DNA from: Haliotis asinina
Taxonomy: Eukaryota > Mollusca > Gastropoda > Lepetellida > Haliotidae
Assembly: GCF_037392515.1 (NCBI RefSeq)
Contig: NC_090295.1
Location: 25,584,501 to 25,648,500, forward strand
Length of the DNA: 64,000 nucleotides
Direction: 5' to 3'
This document shows positions 58,189-64,000 of this stretch, one piece after another (position 1 is the first letter of the stretch; every line of letters begins with the position of its first letter). The position numbers and the translations under genes were made by a program. The notes beneath the pieces were generated by a model. That model made no database searches and had not been told where the DNA came from. It saw nothing but the letters and a program-made list of their open reading frames with translations.

Positions 58189-58657
58189 TTAGAGTTGTAT
58201 GGCCAGCGTGGTATTTTGTGAGAGGTTTTCTAGGAGGACGGTTACACCATCAAATTCATTAACCAACTGCAATACGGCGGTCTCCCTCGGTTTACACGAC
58301 AGTATGTGGACTCCTCTTCTCGAGACTGGTGTTATGCTTACAAGCAGAATTCCATTGTTTACGACTTTGTTTAGGTACTGGTCTTTTGTTTCGGTGAAAA
58401 CATATTGTGAAATTAGTGTTATGTTGAGAAGCCAGTTGATTTGAGCTGGCAACATCGTCCACTTGTTGCTAGTGCGTATTAGATAGTACAGCATGTTTGA
58501 TAAATCTCTGTTGGCCTATCAAGATCTTCCAAATCGAACAATTTACCACAGAACGATGGGTGTATTGTCCATTCGTCCGTGTCGTTGTGAACTACATCGT
58601 ACCCTGTGCTGCTGTCAGATCCTGATGTATCTAGTATCGTAGGCATATGTCGTTGGC
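58189..58657 (-). pseudogene. Maverick-like cluster gene 2, unrecognised
   Basis: Starts near 58650 with MPTILDTSGSDSSTGYD, then WTIHPSFCGKLFDLEDLDRP. It shifts frame near 58500 and continues as NWLLNITLISQYVFTETKDQ and VVNNGILLVSITPVSRRG to a stop at 58189. Similar in layout to the frame at 55095-55640 on the other side of the Penelope insertion. No domain is recognised. Confidence 0.45.
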
Positions 58658-58659
58658 AT

Positions 58660-59275
58660 TTTGGAACAGGGTTTGTGAGAAATATTTATTATATCCCTTG
58701 AGGTATGTAAATTGAAATAGCTCTCTATAGAAAGGAAATCAAACGCAGCTTGACCACTGTCTTCATGGCCACCAACACTAAGTCATTAGCTGCCTATAAT
58801 TAGTTAGACAAAGGCCGGTTGGCCACTGAAGCATGACATTGTGGATGAGGTGCAGGATATTGCAGGCTGACATCTGGACAAATACGTCACGTCACGTGAC
58901 CCTAGGGTTAAATTAAGAATGCTTTGTGTGAGGCTGGACTGGACCCCTCGAACAGCGGCTAGGCAGGTTGGCTGACAATAGCCTCCCAAAATGCTCCGAG
59001 CCCTCGTTACAGCATCATGTAGTTGTAAACAGATAATATCATGAATAAAGTGTTGTGGACCCACTGATGGACTTCTGTACTTGAAGAGACAGTTATCCCA
59101 TACCAGCCCGGGATACTAGGTTAAAATTACTACCAGATCCACAGACGACACGACTGTAAATGTTGTTTATAAGCTTAAAAGCATATATTTTACCATCTAT
59201 TCCTGTGTCATCAAACCCTCTGGTATCACCTAGGTCTGATAAACTTGTATTAACACATCTCCTGGCCCTTGATTA
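58660..59275. other. Spacer within the Maverick-like cluster
   Basis: A minus-strand frame at 58804-59064 is open but unrecognised. The rest is non-coding. Confidence 0.35.
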
Positions 59276-59651
59276 CTAGACATTTTGTATATGTAGTGTT
59301 ACGCTTAGGTATCCTATATTTACAGCTCTGTTTTTTGTATCTAAAATTGATCCTTTTAATTCAGAAATATTACCAATGTTAATTTTTTATACTGACGCGA
59401 TGAAAATGACTCGGTGCAACCCTCATTGTATTTTCTGGTTTTACCGAGTCAACCTTCAAAAACGTGGAAGGACGTTCATTTTGTATATTATCCGTTGTGC
59501 TAAGCTGATCGAGATGAACACATAGCTCGTAGCATGGAATTAGATTTGGTACGGATATATTAGTGACGGAAATACCAGGGGGCATTTCAACCTCTGGCGG
59601 ATACCCTAGCATCTCCAACAACTTATCATCGAGTTTCAGTGTTTTATCCAT
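59276..59651 (-). pseudogene. Maverick-like cluster gene 3
   Basis: Starts at 59651 (MDKTLKLDDKLLEMLGYPPE), then VPNLIPCYELCVHLDQLSTT and RPSTFLKVDSV. A shift near 59380 leads to SELKGSILDTKNRAVN and ends TLHIQNV at about 59276. Small proteins with an ending like this (a hydrophobic TLHI strand) accompany capsid genes in Maverick/adintovirus-like elements, a recollection that I cannot verify here. Its ATG overlaps the end of the upstream gene (ATGGATAA), a compact virus-like arrangement. Confidence 0.45.
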
Positions 59652-59936
59652 GGTGGTTGTCTAACACCACTCTTCCGTTTGAGTCATTTATTCTAAGTTC
59701 AGCTCCTAATGGTTTGAAAACTTCATCACTGAGAGAACACACGCTGTAGTAGCCACCAGTTTTTTGTTTCGCACTCCATTGACGAACAACTCATTATTTT
59801 CGTGGTTGATGTTTGTCCATTGCGAGTAGTAGGTTATATCGCATAGTGCTATTTCAAGTTGGCCAGATGTGTTATCAGTGGCGTGTTTAAGTTGAACGGT
59901 ATCACCGTTTGTTATATCAGGAAGCTTAATGTACAT
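59644..59936 (-). pseudogene. Penton-like minor capsid fragment (Maverick-like)
   Basis: The start is at 59936 (MYIKLPDITNGDTVQL). The block GQLEIALCDITYYSQWTNI resembles the conserved WEVALTEIxYPxSW-type motif of Polinton/Maverick minor capsid (penton) proteins. After a shift near 59735 it continues SLSDEVFKPLGAELRIND and NGRVVLDNHHG to a stop at 59644. The family call is by motif resemblance only. Length of about 97 codons is short for a complete penton, so it is partial or a related domain. Confidence 0.45.
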
Positions 59937-59966
59937 ATTATAATATATATCATATATAATAATAAT
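59937..59966. promoter_or_regulatory. 30-bp AT-rich gap between divergent start codons
   Basis: The minus-strand ATG at 59936 and the plus-strand ATG at 59967 are separated by 30 bp of pure A/T-rich sequence, which could act as a bidirectional promoter. No motif can be assigned with confidence. Confidence 0.3.
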
Positions 59967-61199
59967 ATGCATAACCTCGAAGTACGTTACCCCAAAAACG
60001 ACAACATAAACACCTCCGACTTCACACACATGACAATCTTGGTTGATGAGGATGCTTCGTATTTCAGACCAGATTCATGGATGTGTTTGAGCATTATGGG
60101 TTTTCTGTCACGAACGTGAAAACGGTACACGCATGCTTTAACAACCCGAGGCAGTGCTGGCAGAACCAATTCAATTTCGCTGTGTGGTGCACTGTGTTTA
60201 CATTTCATGTGTACTACCATATCAGACGAATTCTCAAAGAAATAAGCACACCAGTACCTCAGGATAAGGCATGGAATGCAATAAACAATCCGTACGATAG
60301 ACGGGCATATGAACGAGTTTGTAACGAATTTGGTGTTGATACGAAGATGGACTGGCGTTTGCAGGGGCTGAATCATGGATTAGGAATTCACATCGTTCAC
60401 AATCAGTCTCTCTCGGAAGCGAGCTACGATGTGGTTAAAAAAAGGGGATATAAGTCATATCACTACTTTAAAACAAACGAGTGGGATGACCGTTTTTTAA
60501 CTTTTGATGACATCAAGGATTACCACGTTTGGAGGTTCAAACAAGGACCAGGTGATGATTGGAAATAATTTATGCTGGATACATCAAAAGGATACACTCG
60601 CGCGGGCACTATCCATTTAAACGATTCGATTAGAATGTATGTGTGGGTTATTCTCGGGGCTCAATCACAGACGCGCTCCAGCATCATAGGTACTGGAAGC
60701 GCTTACGATGCGCAGAAACAGTTCGTGGTTAATATTGAGGATGCTATTGCATCACCAGTGGATCTAACTAGTGCTATAAAAAGATACCCTGGACACGTTA
60801 TAATACGCCAGGTCAAAAGTCCACTACGTGTTTGGTGTTGGATTGTACGTGACTCCGAGCGACATGCGTCTGAGAATCAATAAAATAACGGGCTACAACA
60901 ATGAAATAATCCTTGCCACAGCCGACCAAAAGTTGGGCGTTAATGCTGATGTAAACGTATCCCACGTACAACCATCCACTTGGGGTGTAGGGGAACTCCT
61001 ACGGTGGTATCACCACCAGAGCCAAGGCGTCCTGCGGACATCCAACTGCAAGTCTCCTCCACTATGCAGGCAGCCAACCAGAAACATATCGATTGTAAAA
61101 CAGTGTTGGTGGTCGGAGGTGTCGCGGCCAGTTAAAACCCTTCTAGCCGCAACGTACACCAGCCAAGCCATGGCGACGATAAATGCCCACAGATTGTGA
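59967..61199 (+). pseudogene. Maverick-like cluster gene 4, long broken frame
   Basis: The reading begins MHNLEVRYPKNDNINTSDF, shifts near 60070, and continues EHYGFSVTNVKTVHACFNNP, MDWRLQGLNHGLGIHIVHN and DIKDYHVWRFKQGPGDDWK. A TAA at 60566-60568 interrupts it, after which the same frame resumes (TSKGYTRAGTIHLNDSIRMY, GAQSQTRSSIIGTGSAYDAQ). A further shift near 60815 leads to FGVGLYVTPSDMRLRINK and DQKLGVNADVN. The three lesions in an otherwise continuous protein show a decayed gene of at least 350 codons. I recall similar proteins in mollusc and cnidarian viral-like elements but cannot name a function. A structural role is a guess from the neighbours. Confidence 0.5.
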
Positions 61200-61372
61200 A
61201 CAAGCCACGTGGCAGTTTTACCCAGTGCGCTGAGCAGCCACGATACGATACTATCTGTGATACCGGGCAGGGGACACCCATGAAGAGCCACCTCCTCGTG
61301 GTGGGTGCTGGGTAACGCTAAGTGCTTTTCTCCCGTGTGGACCCGGGACAGAATGTGTCCACAGCACCCCAT
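61010..61372 (-). CDS. Possible small membrane protein on the minus strand
   Basis: A minus-strand frame of 120 codons contains hydrophobic segments SIVSWLLSALGK and LWAFIVAMAWLVYVAARR. Its N-terminal third overlaps the start of the LINE sequence, so only the middle could be real. It could be a chance frame. Confidence 0.2.
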   Translation of the reverse strand: MGCCGHILSRVHTGEKHLALPSTHHEEVALHGCPLPGITDSIVSWLLSALGKTATWLVHNLWAFIVAMAWLVYVAARRVLTGRDTSDHQHCFTIDMFLVGCLHSGGDLQLDVRRTPWLWW

Positions 61373-61740
61373 TGCTTGTCGTAAGAGGCGACTAAATTGG
61401 GCAACCTGTTTGCCATGGGTTGCGTCCCGTGTCGGTGGAAGACGGGATCCTGGTGGTTGAGGGCAGTTGGGCTTTTAACTGCGTTCCGTTTGCCCAACAC
61501 ACCACTTCGGCCCTTACTTCACCTAAACGGGTGGTTGAATTGGCCCGATTCAACCAATCGGCTGGTCATGCCAAGCCCTGTGCATGGACTATGTATGTGT
61601 CATTGCACAAATTTGATTCTGAATTGTTGTGAATTTTAGTCTTGGCACTATTGTTGATCTGTAACTTTTTCGATTGTGAATTATCCAAATTATGATTATA
61701 TGAAATTTGCCAAGAGTCTTGTGCCAGAAGGCGATGGCTC

Positions 61741-63179
61741 ATGGGCCAATCTGGTAGACTAATTATTTATAATTCTTCTACTGGAGTATATCATCCGGGT
61801 ATCCTTGGTGCTGCAAGCTGGAGGCCCGCTTGCTTCAGCATTGTCCTTGTGATACTCCGTGGTGGGTGGGGAGCTCGGATGATGAACCATATGACACCAA
61901 CCATGGCTTATGACATACCCCCCCAAAAAACAAAACGTCCACTTGAAATTGATCCTGATGATACTGACCACAGACCGTCTCTATCGATTGAATATTGGCC
62001 ACGTTTTCTTGTTATTGAGACTCCCGACAAGACGCCATTAAAGCTGAACCCTTTCGCAGTATCGAAGGGTATTCAAGGTATTGCTGGGGATGTTAAGAAC
62101 ATTAGACGCTTACGTTCGGGTACGTTGTTAATTGAATGCGGAAAAAGACAACAATCAACCAACTTGATGAATACTAAATCTTTCGTGGGCATTCCGGTCG
62201 CGGTCTCTCCGCATAAAACCTTGAACACAAGCAAAGGTATCGTCAGAGATCTTGATCGATTGTTTGATGATATGTCGGACCTTGATATAGGATCTGAAAT
62301 GAAGGCTCAAGGTGTACTCTACTTCAAGCGCTTTTCAACCCGGAGAAACAACGAAACCATCAAAACCAATACGTATCTGTTTACTTTTCCCTCTCCAAAT
62401 GCACCCAAATCAGTGAAGGCAGGCTACTGTAATATTCAGGTTGATACATACATCCCCCAACCCGCTCAGGTGTTTTAAATGCCACAAATATGGACACGGT
62501 GTATCTACCTGCACATTGTCTGTTGTGTGTGCTCACTGTGGTGAGAAGACACACACAACACAAGATTGTGACAGTGACTATAAAAAATGCACCAACTGCT
62601 CAGGCGACCATTCTTCTTCTTTGAAACAGTGTCCAATCTGGAAAGAGCAAATGGAAATAAACAGAATAAAGTATACCCAAAACATCTCTTTTTCTGAAGC
62701 AAAAAAACTGGTGAAGAGATCTGAACTTACAGAAAGCTATGCTAGTCGCAAAACCACCATCTGAGTCCAGATGTAAAATAACAAAATCATCCACAGGCTG
62801 CTAAACTACCTTGACTTAGGTCAACTGCGATTCTTCACAGCTTTTATCCCCTACTATGTCATCTCAGACTGAGGAATCACTTCCTAGTACCTCAAAGTCT
62901 TCTTCTGATAACAAATCATCATCTCAGTCACACTCAAAGTCTCAGTCGACAGCTGATAGTCAGCAAACGGTAAAAAGTAAACCGAAGCCAAAGCCTGATC
63001 CTTCAAAACAACAAAATGGCAGAGCTCCTAAAGGGTCACAGAACAAAATTCAATTGTTCAATAAATATGGGTCTCTTGAAGACATGGACGTTTCTGAAAA
63101 CGTCCATTCTAGGTCACATAGCTTGTCGCCCTTCAAAAGAGTGCGGGGTAGATCCCCAATAAATGCCCCCAAAAGATAG
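61741..63179 (+). pseudogene. LINE ORF1 (zinc-knuckle RNA-binding protein), broken
   Basis: ORF1 proteins bind element RNA to form the transposition particle. The first frame, 61741-62478, has a likely true start among the Met codons near 61879 (MMNHMTPTMAYD) and carries WPRFLVIETPDK and IRRLRSGTLLIECGK, an RRM-like region. A shift at about 62440-62478 leads to three zinc knuckles: CFKCHKYGHGVSTC, CAHCGEKTHTTQDC and CTNCSGDHSSSLKQC. The KKLVKRSEL region follows, with a stop at 62764. The Ser/Lys-rich C-terminal part is in another frame at 62856-63179 (SKSSSDNKSSSQ, YGSLEDMDVSE, RGRSPINAPKR). At least two shifts make it defective. Confidence 0.85.
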
Positions 63180-63184
63180 TTTAT

Positions 63185-64000
63185 TCCAATAATATTGTAC
63201 AGTGGAATTGCAGAGGATTGAGGACTAATTTACATGAATTACAGCTATTAGTCCAAGATTTCACACCTTCAGCGTTATGTCTCCAAGAGGCATATTTAAA
63301 ACAAACAGATACATTTGACCTTCGTCATTTTAATGCATATAATTCACTTTCACCTCCGGGTGATAGAGCCACTGGCGGATCATCCATTCTAGTCAGACAA
63401 AAACGTTATTCCCTGTTCCACTTATTACTCACATGCAGGCTGTTGCTGTGAGAATTACTTTACATGTAGCGTTTACACTATGCTCTCTTTATATTTCACC
63501 GTCTTCGGTGTTTGCCAAAACCGATCTTCAAACTCTATATGACCAACTCCCGAAGCCCTGTATTATAATGGGAGATTTAAATGGACACAACCGACTTTGG
63601 GGTAGTGTAACTACAAACGCTAAAGGTAAATTGTTGGAGGACTTTTGTTCTGACAATGATTTATGTATATTTATAATGATGGTTCCAACACATATTTACA
63701 CCCTGGGACTGGGACCTATTCTGCTCTTGACTTGTCATTGACAAATTCAGAACTACTAAATGAATTTGAATGGTCAGTCCACGATGACCTCTGTGGAAGT
63801 GACCATTTTCCTACTGTATTAAAAGCTGTAACTCCATCTGATGTTCCTCCATCATCAAGACGAAATTTTAAAAAGGCTAACTGGGCTTTATATGAAACAC
63901 TGTGTGCTGAAAAACGTAAACCTGAACGTTTTATTGACGTTCCAGATGCTATTAAATGCTTTTCTGATGAACTGAATTCCATAGCTGATGAGTGTATACC
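63185..64000 (+). pseudogene. LINE ORF2, AP-endonuclease part (3' partial)
   Basis: An APE-type endonuclease that nicks target DNA for target-primed reverse transcription. Seen: QWNCRGLRTN near 63200, LCLQEAYLK with the catalytic Glu, IIMGDLNGHNRLWG near 63567-63600, and GSDHFP near 63800, the SDH catalytic triad end. Frames shift near 63420 and near 63680, so this copy is inactive. The linker to the reverse transcriptase begins (RRNFKKANW), and the window ends before the polymerase. Confidence 0.88.

Larger units (their letters stand above)
61285..64000 (+). mobile_element. I/Jockey-type LINE, 5' half (runs off the window)
   Basis: The 5' UTR begins near CACCTCCTCGTGGTGGGTGC, contains CTTGTCGTAAGAGGCGACTA and extends to about 61740. 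ORF1 and the endonuclease part of ORF2 follow in order, and the reverse transcriptase would lie beyond 64000. The 5' end is present, so this may be a full-length insertion. Confidence 0.85.

Overview
This window is animal nuclear DNA: AT-rich, with spliced genes split by GT/AG introns and very dense in transposons. A tRNA-derived SINE ending in a short TCACTCACT-like tail recurs on both strands. Together with the mix of Penelope, DD82E-like, Tc1, I/Jockey-type LINE and Maverick-like fragments, it suggests a marine mollusc, most likely a gastropod such as an abalone. The taxon is inferred from the repeats and has not been tested by a search.

Layout. 0.3-1 kb: dead Tc1 transposase. 2.1-3 kb: broken DD82E-like transposase. 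4.6-10.0 kb (+): the last ten coding exons of DIS3L2, the 3'-5' exoribonuclease of oligouridylated RNAs, with SINEs and tandem arrays in its introns. 13.5-14.8 kb: a nearly complete Tc1 element. 15.8-20.9 kb (-): a complete five-exon gene for a secreted protein with an IgGFc-binding region, two acidic Asp-rich loops and a C-terminal PAN/apple-like domain. The downstream TIR element at 16.2-17.4 kb lies in its last intron. 24.6-27.8 kb: a DD82E-like transposon with TIRs of about 240 bp. Its internal 1.3 kb recurs inverted at 43.2-44.7 kb. 28.8-30.6 and 33.5-34.2 kb: two copies of an element built around a 44-bp minisatellite. 32.0-32.4 kb: a MITE-like inverted repeat.

46.3-52.4 kb holds the most unusual feature, a head-to-head pair of two-exon genes for small secreted histidine-rich proteins (103 and 98 aa, GHHHH repeats). 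They lie in the arms of an inverted duplication of about 1 kb per arm, and each has a matching TATA box.

55-61.2 kb is a decayed Maverick/Polinton-like cluster with divergent genes and a penton-like fragment. It is interrupted by a 2.2-kb Penelope-like element whose inverted terminal repeats each carry a hammerhead-ribozyme-like motif. 61.3-64 kb: the 5' half of an I/Jockey-type LINE (ORF1 with three zinc knuckles, AP endonuclease) that runs off the window. The host genes show no evident joint pathway. The window is best read as three host loci (DIS3L2, IgGFc-PAN, His-rich pair) set in mobile DNA.
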